Positions 26,497-33,719 of a stretch of DNA of 64,000 nt are shown here, one piece after another. Origin of the DNA: Saprospiraceae bacterium. GTDB taxonomy: Bacteria; Bacteroidota; Bacteroidia; Chitinophagales; Saprospiraceae. How positions within the stretch are numbered: the first letter of the stretch is position 1; every line of letters begins with the position of its first letter. Made by a program: the position numbers and the translations under genes. The notes under the pieces are model-generated. The model ran no database searches and was not told where the DNA came from. It saw only the letters and a program-made list of their open reading frames with translations. The DNA lies in the NCBI GenBank assembly GCA_019694255.1, contig JAIBCI010000110.1, positions 16,900-80,899 of the forward strand. The letters are read 5' to 3'.

Positions 26497-26523
26497 CTGA
26501 TACTAACTCAAAATCTGATAATT

Positions 26524-26607
26524 ATGATTATTGCTGCTATCTGTACCGTATGCTTTTTATGCTCTTGGTTTCTTATTCAGGTACGCACCTCTCCGGAGCA
26601 TGAATAA
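26524..26607 (+). CDS. Possible 27-residue Cys-rich membrane peptide
   Basis: An uninterrupted 27-codon ORF, MIIAAICTVCFLCSWFLIQV then RTSPEHE and a stop. It predicts a single transmembrane helix with cysteines at 7, 10 and 13 and a short polar tail. A promoter-like box lies 27 bases upstream, and a perfect 13-bp hairpin begins two bases after the stop, so this looks like a compact transcription unit. It fills an otherwise empty gap between two minus-strand genes. There is no family I recognise; a small RNA or chance ORF is the alternative. Confidence 0.35.
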   Translation: MIIAAICTVCFLCSWFLIQVRTSPEHE

Positions 26608-26609
26608 CT

Positions 26610-26646
26610 ATAAGTATCTGTATATCACAATATTACAGATACTTAT
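26610..26646. terminator. Perfect 13-bp hairpin, probable shared terminator
   Basis: ATAAGTATCTGTA, an 11-base loop, then TACAGATACTTAT. It lies between the stop of the tiny plus-strand ORF and the stop of the minus-strand lipoprotein gene (27 bases away), so it may end both. There is no T-tract on either side. Confidence 0.5.
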
Positions 26647-26672
26647 CGCAACGATTTGATTTGAAATAGGAT

Positions 26673-27239
26673 TTATTTTTGAAAATTCTCATTTTTTAAT
26701 GGCTTGCCTTCCTCAGGTAAAGATGACCTTCTTAAAAGTTTAATTTGCCATGGATTGTTATTAAATCTTGCTGTCCCGATTAAAAGCATTGCATCAGGAT
26801 CAACTTTAACGGTCCATTCTGAACTCGTGTCTTTCATAGAACTCCGAAATTCAACCGTCTTTCGTGACTGATCGTAGAAATAATAACCCTCATCAGTTGT
26901 ATTTCCGTACTGACCCTTGCTGTAACGGCCATCTTCCTTTAGGTCAAGCCAGTGCCCTTTGTAAATATTGTCCTTTGGGGTTGGTTCGCTAATAGACAGC
27001 GCAAAGTAAAAACTCCAGATACTATCTGTAATCATTGGATATGGTTTCTGCATCGTCGCTTGTTTAATAAATGCCTCATCCGCCTTCAAAAGCTTAACGA
27101 TGGAAGGAACCGTAGTTGAATTTGAATTCGTAGCTGGAACAGGTGCTGTACCAACTGTTGTAGTTTCAGCCTTTTTGGCTTTTTGACATGCAGCTCCAAC
27201 CAGAAATAACAGGGCCACAACAATATTCAAGGTTTTCAT
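26673..27239 (-). CDS. Hypothetical lipoprotein
   Basis: A 188-residue protein with a clear lipoprotein signal (LLFLVGAAC-QK, lipid cysteine about 19), then a low-complexity Thr/Pro/Ser linker to about residue 50 and a beta-rich C-terminal domain (GHWLDLKEDGRYSKG, TTDEGYYFYDQ, NNPWQIKLLRR). The domain has the look of a small lipocalin-like or NlpE-like barrel, but I do not recognise the family. It is transcribed away from tilS, sharing a 91-base region that contains an inverted repeat. Confidence 0.75.
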   Translation of the reverse strand: MKTLNIVVALLFLVGAACQKAKKAETTTVGTAPVPATNSNSTTVPSIVKLLKADEAFIKQATMQKPYPMITDSIWSFYFALSISEPTPKDNIYKGHWLDLKEDGRYSKGQYGNTTDEGYYFYDQSRKTVEFRSSMKDTSSEWTVKVDPDAMLLIGTARFNNNPWQIKLLRRSSLPEEGKPLKNENFQK

Positions 27240-27272
27240 ATCAGTTTGATATTTAAAGTTGCAATTATCTTA

Positions 27273-27297
27273 AGTTTGCCCGTAATTTTGGCAAACT
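27273..27297. promoter_or_regulatory. Inverted repeat overlapping a putative tilS promoter
   Basis: AGTTTGCC and GGCAAACT form a perfect 8-bp inverted repeat separated by nine bases, and the putative -7 box TAATTTTG (27283-27290) sits across the spacer. The geometry (25-base palindrome at a promoter between divergent genes) is that of an operator for a dimeric regulator; a transcribed hairpin is the alternative. Confidence 0.4.
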
Positions 27298-27330
27298 GTA
27301 ATTCAGCTTACAAATTAATTAACTTTTCAA

Positions 27331-28686
27331 ATGCACAGGGTATTACAACAGGTAAATCTATGCCTTGAGCAATTTCCGAACGGTACGTACTTACTTGCTT
27401 TGAGCGGCGGTGTGGATTCCACTGCCCTATTTCATGCCCTTAGAATGCTCGGTGTGGATTTTGCCTGTGCGCATATCAATTATCAGCTTAGGGAAGAAGA
27501 GTCAGAACGGGATGCCCAATTTGTACAGGATCTATGCCATTCACATAAGATTAGACTATTTTATAAAGTTCATCCGCTTACAAACCGGGAATCGAATATT
27601 CAGGCGGAGGCCAGATTGGCCAGATACAACTATTTTGAGTATATCCGCAGCAAGCATCATTTGTCTGCGGTACTGACTGCACACCACATGGATGACCGGA
27701 TTGAGACTTTTTTATTAAATCTTTCAAGAGGTGCAGGCCTCAAAGGACTCTCCTCACTAGCCAGCAAAAGAGGAGTGCTGGTTCGCCCATTGATAAATTG
27801 CACCAAAGATGAAATTGAAGACTTTGCCAATCTGAACAATATCAAGTGGATGGAAGACTCATCCAACCTGGAAACCATGTATCATCGCAACCTTCTTCGC
27901 CATGAAGCCATTCCGGCATTCAGAAAAATTAATCCCGAATTTACGCGCAACGCGGCACGCAGCATTCAGATTATCGAATCCGCAAAGAACCTGCTGAATC
28001 AATACAGGTTATTATGGGAAAGCCAGTATGTTCAGAAGAAAGAAGATTTGATAACGCTCACCGTTCTAAATACAGCGGAAGATTATTTTTTATTCGAGTA
28101 TTTATCAGAAATCGGATTTCATCATAGCACGCTTTCACAAATAAGGCAGAATCTAATGAACCCAGGTAAGGAATTCCGGTCTGATTCAGGATGGTCCGCT
28201 TTTATTGACCGGAGCAAAATTTTACTGACAAATAACAGACAAGAGGACAAAGTCTTTAATGAAGAACTCATAATTGAGCATCAAACACTTTTGCTTTGTA
28301 AAAATACGATGATCTCATTAAGAGAACACAGTTTAGTGGAGGTTCAAAAAGAATATAAGTCCTCACCTCCTAACATTATTTATATTGATCTTGACAAAAT
28401 CCGCTTTCCATTAAAACTCAGGGCATGGAATGATGGCGATTTTATTAGACCGCTTGGCATGAATGGGCGTAAGAAAAAAGTTCAGGATATCCTGACAGAT
28501 TTCAAAATACCCAGGCTCCAGAAATCAAAATGCCTGGTTCTGATTTCAGGCAATGAAATAATATGGCTGGTGAACTTCTGCCTCGCTGAATCTGTTAAAA
28601 TCACAGCTCAAACTGAGCGAATATTGAAACTGACCTATGAAGACTGGGACGATGCTAAAAACAAAATAGATGAAGAGGATCTGTAG
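27331..28686 (+). CDS. tilS: tRNA(Ile)-lysidine synthetase
   Basis: A 451-residue enzyme that modifies the anticodon cytidine of tRNA-Ile(CAU) to lysidine so it reads AUA. The PP-loop SGGVDS is at residues 25-30, followed by AHINYQLR, AEARLARYNYF and HHMDDRIETFLLNLSRGAG; the C-terminal TilS substrate-recognition domain (LRAWNDGDFIRPLGMNGRKKKVQD) is present. Length is normal. It overlaps the following SCO gene by 17 bases, so the two are coupled. Confidence 0.95.
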   Translation: MHRVLQQVNLCLEQFPNGTYLLALSGGVDSTALFHALRMLGVDFACAHINYQLREEESERDAQFVQDLCHSHKIRLFYKVHPLTNRESNIQAEARLARYNYFEYIRSKHHLSAVLTAHHMDDRIETFLLNLSRGAGLKGLSSLASKRGVLVRPLINCTKDEIEDFANLNNIKWMEDSSNLETMYHRNLLRHEAIPAFRKINPEFTRNAARSIQIIESAKNLLNQYRLLWESQYVQKKEDLITLTVLNTAEDYFLFEYLSEIGFHHSTLSQIRQNLMNPGKEFRSDSGWSAFIDRSKILLTNNRQEDKVFNEELIIEHQTLLLCKNTMISLREHSLVEVQKEYKSSPPNIIYIDLDKIRFPLKLRAWNDGDFIRPLGMNGRKKKVQDILTDFKIPRLQKSKCLVLISGNEIIWLVNFCLAESVKITAQTERILKLTYEDWDDAKNKIDEEDL

Positions 28687-29287
28687 TAATTTTTTGTTTT
28701 CCACGCTTTTATTGATCACACTCAACGCCTGCAGGCACAACGAAAAATTGCCAATACTTGGACAACGTAGCTGGAATGGCACAGACACATTGTATTCTCA
28801 AATTCCCGATTTCACGATGACAGATCAGGACAACCAAAAAATACAGTTAACCCTTTTAAAAGGAAAGGCAAATGTGGCATGTTTTTTTTTTACTTCCTGC
28901 CCCACAATCTGTCCTAAAGTAATGCGGAATATTATGAGAATTAATCAGCATTTTAATTCAGCTGCAGATATCGATTACTTGTGCTTTTCGCTTGATTTTA
29001 AAAGGGACAGCATTTCAAGACTTAATGAGTATTATAATAAAGTAGGCTTTACCAATCCAAGAATTCACCTAATGCGGGGAAATGATCCGGACCAAATTAA
29101 AAATCTCGCGTCCTACTATATGAGTACGGCAGTAGAAGATGACAGTGCGCCAGGCGGTATTAACCACAGTGGCTGGATTCTGTTGTCTGATCACCAAAGG
29201 CATCTTCGATCTTACGCACTGGGAACAGATGAAAAGGATGTTGACCGACTCATAATAGACATTGAAAAATTACTAAATGAAAATTAG
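28670..29287 (+). CDS. SCO1/SenC family copper-chaperone-like lipoprotein
   Basis: A 205-residue thioredoxin-fold protein with lipoprotein signal (LITLNAC, Cys21). The copper ligands of SCO proteins are visible: Cys77 and Cys81 in SCPTICP and the distal histidine in INHSGW. SCO proteins deliver copper to, or keep reduced, the CuA centre of cytochrome oxidase or related enzymes at the outer face of the inner membrane. It overlaps tilS upstream and the cytochrome c gene downstream (11 bases), giving a tilS-sco-cytochrome run. Confidence 0.9.
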   Translation: MKRICSNFLFSTLLLITLNACRHNEKLPILGQRSWNGTDTLYSQIPDFTMTDQDNQKIQLTLLKGKANVACFFFTSCPTICPKVMRNIMRINQHFNSAADIDYLCFSLDFKRDSISRLNEYYNKVGFTNPRIHLMRGNDPDQIKNLASYYMSTAVEDDSAPGGINHSGWILLSDHQRHLRSYALGTDEKDVDRLIIDIEKLLNEN

Positions 29288-29678
29288 CCATTTCTTAATA
29301 TTTTTTTTCGTCTTATCGGCTTGTAATATGTCTACATCCTCCTTCAAAGAAGGTGCTTTCATGTTTGACACACATTGCGCCTCTTGTCACGGGCATGAAG
29401 CTGAGGGCCTTGGACAGTGGTATCCGCCATTGAAAGATACTGCATACATCCGTTTGCATCGCAGGGAGATCCCATCATGGATACGCTATGGCATAAATCG
29501 AGACAAGGGTTCACGTTTTAAGGGTCGCTTTCACCAGACAGATATGCCTGAAAATCACATCTTGCAACCTGCAGACATATCGAATATTCTGAATTATCTT
29601 AATGAGAAGTTCTGGAATCTTTCACATTTCGACATTAACGAAGTTGAAGAATCGCTCAACTGGGGACGCTCACTCTAA
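29277..29678 (+). CDS. Class I cytochrome c lipoprotein
   Basis: A 133-residue protein with a lipobox (VLSAC, Cys16), a single heme attachment site CASCH (Cys34, Cys37, His38) and a likely axial methionine in QTDMPENH. It should be membrane-anchored in the periplasm and carry electrons. Co-expression with the SCO protein suggests a copper-linked or oxidase-linked electron path. The heme would be installed by the Ccm system at the left end of the window. The family beyond mono-heme cytochrome c cannot be resolved. Confidence 0.88.
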   Translation: MKISHFLIFFFVLSACNMSTSSFKEGAFMFDTHCASCHGHEAEGLGQWYPPLKDTAYIRLHRREIPSWIRYGINRDKGSRFKGRFHQTDMPENHILQPADISNILNYLNEKFWNLSHFDINEVEESLNWGRSL

Positions 29679-29787
29679 AAATGAGCAAATGCACTTAGAT
29701 GTTACGCAGAAGCAAGAATACGCTTTAATACGAGACAAATACTTAGGATTTATCATCCTCGCATTTTGGCAAAAGTATAAAAAACGA

Positions 29788-30114
29788 TTATTGGTGATAA
29801 GCCTGATTGTGAACCAGTGTCATCCCGCATTTCTGACAAGGCGATGCATCTCCACCCCCGCCTGGACAACCCTTGGGACAAGTGAAATGCCAAATGCCTT
29901 TTGGGTTTTGCGGAGAGTGCTGTGTGGTAGGCGGCCCGGAGACTGGTGTCATGTTGGCAGGCACGCTGATATGTGGAGCATTATTCGGTTGAGCTGTAAT
30001 TGATTTCTGATTTTGTGAAGCAGAATTAGTTCCTTCTTTTTTGCAGGAAGAATAGACAAATAAACAGCACAATGCCAAAAAAGCAATTTTTCTAAAGTCC
30101 TTTATTATCCTCAT
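29788..30114 (-). CDS. Cys-rich lipoprotein with heavy-metal-binding ribbon
   Basis: A 108-residue lipoprotein (lipobox FVYSSC). After a Thr/Pro/Asn-rich linker, the C-terminal 35 residues contain FTCPKGCPGG and SPCQKCGMTLVHN, four cysteines plus histidines in the arrangement of the small metal-binding ribbon often fused to copper and zinc exporters. It starts ten bases after the stop of the TonB receptor gene on the same strand, so the two are likely cotranscribed. Role in metal uptake or sensing is inferred. Confidence 0.75.
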   Translation of the reverse strand: MRIIKDFRKIAFLALCCLFVYSSCKKEGTNSASQNQKSITAQPNNAPHISVPANMTPVSGPPTTQHSPQNPKGIWHFTCPKGCPGGGGDASPCQKCGMTLVHNQAYHQ

Positions 30115-30124
30115 TCTTTAGTGA

Positions 30125-32362
30125 TTAAAAATGAAATGCAACCGTTAGCGATGGGAGGATAGGTAATTGATTCACGCGTTTGTTTTCGACTACATTAAAG
30201 TAGAAAATATTCTTTCGGTTCAATGCATTGGTTAAGGAGGCCGTGATTTCAAGATTCAAAAATTTTGTAAAGTCAATTCTCCTGCGAATTGAATAATCCA
30301 GTCTGTGATAATAAGGCAGGCGCCCTGAATTGATTTTATCTGAATAAACCACCCCAATATTTGGATTATCAATTCCGAAATTACTATTGAGTCCGTCACT
30401 GAGTTTGTTATCTCCAATAAATCCTTGCACTTTTGTAAATGCAAATCCGGAACCCATATTATAACGAAGACCTGTTTGCCAGCATTTCGCCCTACCCCAT
30501 TGATAATCTACAACAACATTGATATTGTGTCTTCTGTCGAACAATGCAGGAAATGTTTGTACACCATCATTGCGATTGACATAACCAAGGGAGTATCCCA
30601 GCCAGAGATTCCAGTTTACACGGTTTGCTTTTACCAAAAAATCCACCCCGTAGGAATTGCCTGTTTCTTTGGTATATTCTGGCTCCAGTATGTCTCTTCT
30701 GTTACGGTTGAGGTTATAAAGCGATTTAAAATCCTTGTAGTAAGATTCAATATTTAGTGTAACAGTATTACTAAGATCTACTTCAAATCCGCCAACCAAA
30801 TGGCTTGCATAAATCAGATCCGGTGAGGTCAGAAATCCTACAAATAGATTGACGATATCGCGCTCACTGACAGAACTATGCAAGTTCTGTGAATAAAGCC
30901 CAGCAGCGGCTTTTATCCTAAATTTAGAATTTACATTATATTTCAGACCAAGTCTGGGTTCAAGAGACACTCTGCTGATCGATGCATAATACTGTAGTCG
31001 AATACTTGGATCAAAAACAAAACCGTAACGGCTAAGTCTATATTTAATAAAACCCGCAACTTCAGTATTGTTATCTGTTTGCTGAACTGGTATTTTAAGA
31101 AAATTAGTAAACTTAAAATCCGTTGAGTACGCGTTAAACTCAATCCCGTACTTTATCTCTGAATGCCTGCCAAAAAATGTAAAATCCAGATTACTGAGAA
31201 CCCCTTTGATGCGACTGGTCCTGGGTTCAGATTGAGATTCATCCAACCGTATATTATAATCACTATAGGCAATATTACCTCCAAATATCATTCCCGAATT
31301 ATTCGGAATCATTTTAAAATTTGCACCCGCACCTGTAGCATGCCAGTCGAGGTTTGCCAGTCCTGTATATTTGACGGCATCATTGAAATTAAAGCCGAAT
31401 AAATTCAGAAAACTACCGTTAGAAGCGATTGTAGAAACTTTTCCATAAAAATCCTGAAAACTGAATGGCAGCCTGCCTGTCAGGCTATCCAGTGCATATT
31501 TGTACAGGTACTTGGAGGTTTGATCGATGTACGATGTTTTTCCGGTAAGTAAAAAAGAGGTGCTGGAATTAGAAGTTGGATTAAATTTAATTATTGGGCC
31601 TTCCAGTAGTGCCTTAGACATAAAAGGACTACTGCTAATGAGGCCTCCGTAACGCGTCTTGTTTCCTTCTCTGGTCCTTAGGTCAACAATGGCGGAAATC
31701 CGACCTCCGTACTCCGCTCCGAATCCCCCGGTGAGGACGTCGGCACTTCGAATGGCTTCGGTCTCAAAGACTGAAAAGATCCCAATGGAGTGAAAGGGGT
31801 TGAAAACGGTCATGCCGTCAATCATGATTCTGTTCTGCACCGGACTTCCTCCCCGTATATAAATCTGACCGCCCTGATCCCCCGTAGTGATAACTCCCGG
31901 AATTATCTGAAGATACTGTGCTATATCCGGTTCGCCACCTGTCGAAGGCAAAGCCTTGATCTGCTTAGGCGTAACTGAAATGCTTGACACTTTAACTTCC
32001 GTTCTCGCCTGCTCTTTTTCCGCTGAAATACTTACCTCATCTAATTTGATGGCAGATTCAGAAATTGAAAAATTTTTATTTATAATTTGTCCTTTCTTTA
32101 ATATTATTTCTGCCGAAGATGTGTCGTAACCAATATAGGTTGCGTAAATCACATAATTACCAATTGGTATCGAACTTAAATTATAGAACCCGTTCTCGTC
32201 AGTTATTGCACCATAGGTGGTCCCCTTTAGAAAGACTGTTGCAAAGGACAATGGCTCACCAGTAGCTTTATCGTATACATGACCCCTTAAATCTCCTTTT
32301 TGGGCTACAATCAGTGATATGATCAAAGAAAAAAATGCCGTTAAAGACAATCTGGTCCGCAT
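30125..32362 (-). CDS. TonB-dependent receptor with carboxypeptidase-like N-terminal domain
   Basis: About 745 residues: signal peptide, a CarboxypepD_reg-like domain (GHVYDKATGEPLSFATVFLKG) at about 25-105, a plug domain (LPSTGGEPDIAQYLQIIPGV, GQIYIRGGSPVQNRIMIDGM, FGAEYGGRISAIVDLRTREG) at about 120-230, and the 22-strand-type barrel ending FHF. Such receptors import large or scarce solutes over the outer membrane with energy from TonB. No SusD partner is present. The adjacent Cys-rich lipoprotein suggests a metal or metal complex as cargo. The start at 32362 precedes the signal peptide; the longer frame from 32383 is not needed. Confidence 0.92.
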   Translation of the reverse strand: MRTRLSLTAFFSLIISLIVAQKGDLRGHVYDKATGEPLSFATVFLKGTTYGAITDENGFYNLSSIPIGNYVIYATYIGYDTSSAEIILKKGQIINKNFSISESAIKLDEVSISAEKEQARTEVKVSSISVTPKQIKALPSTGGEPDIAQYLQIIPGVITTGDQGGQIYIRGGSPVQNRIMIDGMTVFNPFHSIGIFSVFETEAIRSADVLTGGFGAEYGGRISAIVDLRTREGNKTRYGGLISSSPFMSKALLEGPIIKFNPTSNSSTSFLLTGKTSYIDQTSKYLYKYALDSLTGRLPFSFQDFYGKVSTIASNGSFLNLFGFNFNDAVKYTGLANLDWHATGAGANFKMIPNNSGMIFGGNIAYSDYNIRLDESQSEPRTSRIKGVLSNLDFTFFGRHSEIKYGIEFNAYSTDFKFTNFLKIPVQQTDNNTEVAGFIKYRLSRYGFVFDPSIRLQYYASISRVSLEPRLGLKYNVNSKFRIKAAAGLYSQNLHSSVSERDIVNLFVGFLTSPDLIYASHLVGGFEVDLSNTVTLNIESYYKDFKSLYNLNRNRRDILEPEYTKETGNSYGVDFLVKANRVNWNLWLGYSLGYVNRNDGVQTFPALFDRRHNINVVVDYQWGRAKCWQTGLRYNMGSGFAFTKVQGFIGDNKLSDGLNSNFGIDNPNIGVVYSDKINSGRLPYYHRLDYSIRRRIDFTKFLNLEITASLTNALNRKNIFYFNVVENKRVNQLPILPSLTVAFHF

Positions 32363-32380
32363 CGATAGAATTTTGACCCG

Positions 32381-32388
32381 CAAAGCTA
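32381..32388 (-). promoter_or_regulatory. Putative promoter of the TonB receptor gene
   Basis: Minus-strand TAGCTTTG with TTG at 32406-32408 gives a -33/-7 pair 20 bases apart (start to start), 18 bases before the ATG at 32362. This is one of the best promoter matches in the window. Confidence 0.6.
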
Positions 32389-32434
32389 ACGAATTAAGAC
32401 TGAGCCAATGTTATTCATAGATTCTTTCTTGATG

Positions 32435-32956
32435 CTAAGAGTTAAGCAGGTTTTTGCTCAATGTTGCCTCGGAAGGTTGAATTCTCCCGCTTTGAAGCAA
32501 ACGCAATTCCCTTCTGATCGCTGCATCCTCCCACATTTTTTTTTCCTCGTCCGTTTCAATGACTGCCTGAGGAATAACCTGCGGCCGCATGGTCCTTTCA
32601 TCCAGCGCGACAAAAGTAAAGTAGGCCTGATTGGATTTCCTGTTTTCTTTCTTTCTTATATTCGTTATAAATACTTCCACAAATATTTCAAGTGATGTAG
32701 TGAAAGTCCTTGATACACTGGCATTAATTGTCACGATGTCTCCAAGCTTAATAGGCTCTTGAAATGTAAGGTGATCTACTGATACCGTGACCGTGGGCGC
32801 CTCACAGTGACGACTGGCACAAATGCCACAAGCAATATCCATCCAACGCATTAAGTTGCCACCCATCAAATTACCTAAAAGGTTTGTGTCATTGGGCAGT
32901 ACCAGCTCCGTCATGGCGGTGAAGGATTCACTGATTTTCTTCGTTTGCGATTTCAT
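32435..32956 (-). CDS. Acyl-CoA thioesterase (hotdog fold)
   Basis: A 173-residue protein of the YciA/BACH-type hotdog thioesterases. It has the active-site helix region NLLGNLMGGNLMRWMDIACGICASRH and the strand block VDHLTFQEPIKLGDIV that lines the acyl-binding site. It hydrolyses acyl-CoA to free acid and CoA in the cytoplasm; chain-length preference is unknown. The start lies inside the end of lipB (29-base overlap), so both fatty-acid-related genes are coupled. Confidence 0.9.
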   Translation of the reverse strand: MKSQTKKISESFTAMTELVLPNDTNLLGNLMGGNLMRWMDIACGICASRHCEAPTVTVSVDHLTFQEPIKLGDIVTINASVSRTFTTSLEIFVEVFITNIRKKENRKSNQAYFTFVALDERTMRPQVIPQAVIETDEEKKMWEDAAIRRELRLLQSGRIQPSEATLSKNLLNS

Positions 32957-33653
32957 ACTTATTCTTCGTTATTACATTAAATATTTCTTCAAAATTCTGA
33001 ATGAAAAGAGATTTAACTTCTTCAAATTCTACTTCCCTCCCAAGTTCCTTACTGAGCGATGTAACGCCAAGGCCTTCTTTTTGTATGCCACATGGAATGA
33101 TATGATTGAAATAATGTAAATCAGGATTGACATTAAATGCAAGGCCGTGTAAACTGACCCATCTACTGAGATGCACACCGATCGCACAAATTTTACTGGG
33201 ATTTGGGCTTTCGATTCTTACCCAAACACCGGTAAATTCAGGAATTCTACCTCCGACAATGCCAAAATGATCCAGGATTCTTAATATTACTTCCTCAAGG
33301 CTCCGCACATACCAATGTACATCATTTCGAAAATGATCCAAATCAAGAATTGGATAGGCAACCAATTGTCCGGGACCATGATAAGTGATGTCACCTCCCC
33401 GATTTATTTTGTAAAATTCTGCATTAATTTCACGCAGTTCTTCATCTGCGATTTTTAGGTGACCCTCCTTACCTGACTTACCCAGGGTATATACATGTGG
33501 ATGTTGGCACAGAATCAATTTCTGCCGGACCTCAACATCACCAGCTTGACTGCGTTTCATTCCGATGAGAGACTCATGTACTTTGGTCTGATGATCCCAG
33601 GCAACCCGGTAATCACAAAGTCCAAGATCCTCCAACTCAATGATTTGCCTCAA
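32928..33653 (-). CDS. lipB: Octanoyltransferase
   Basis: A 241-residue LipB that moves octanoyl groups from acyl carrier protein to lipoyl domains. Seen are the RGGDITYHGPGQLVAYPILDL block, KICAIGVHLSRWVSLHGLAFNV with the catalytic lysine region, and the cysteine in HIIPCGIQ. The start must be TTG at 33653, because an in-frame TAA lies two codons upstream and the family N-terminus (VxxLGLxDYxxAW-like) begins ten residues in. It is divergent from the thioredoxin-dockerin gene. Confidence 0.93.
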   Translation of the reverse strand: MRQIIELEDLGLCDYRVAWDHQTKVHESLIGMKRSQAGDVEVRQKLILCQHPHVYTLGKSGKEGHLKIADEELREINAEFYKINRGGDITYHGPGQLVAYPILDLDHFRNDVHWYVRSLEEVILRILDHFGIVGGRIPEFTGVWVRIESPNPSKICAIGVHLSRWVSLHGLAFNVNPDLHYFNHIIPCGIQKEGLGVTSLSKELGREVEFEEVKSLFIQNFEEIFNVITKNKYEIANEENQ

Positions 33654-33684
33654 AATTTATGCTGTTTTGTTTTCGAAAATGACC

Positions 33685-33692
33685 TATCTTTG
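33685..33692 (+). promoter_or_regulatory. Putative promoter of the thioredoxin-dockerin gene
   Basis: TATCTTTG matches TAnnTTTG, with TTG at 33667-33669 (18 bases start to start). It lies 27 bases before the ATG at 33720 and so argues against the long reading frame opening at 33495. Confidence 0.55.
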
Positions 33693-33719
33693 AAATTCAA
33701 ATTATGTAACAGCAAAAAC

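Noticed and set aside
29602..30003. A 133-codon plus-strand ORF spanning the cytochrome c end and the Cys-rich lipoprotein gene
   Set aside because: It overlaps two supported genes in other frames and shows no signal, motif or promoter.
33495..33719. A long N-terminal extension for the thioredoxin-dockerin protein
   Set aside because: It is antisense to lipB and lies upstream of the promoter box; the signal peptide starts at 33720.
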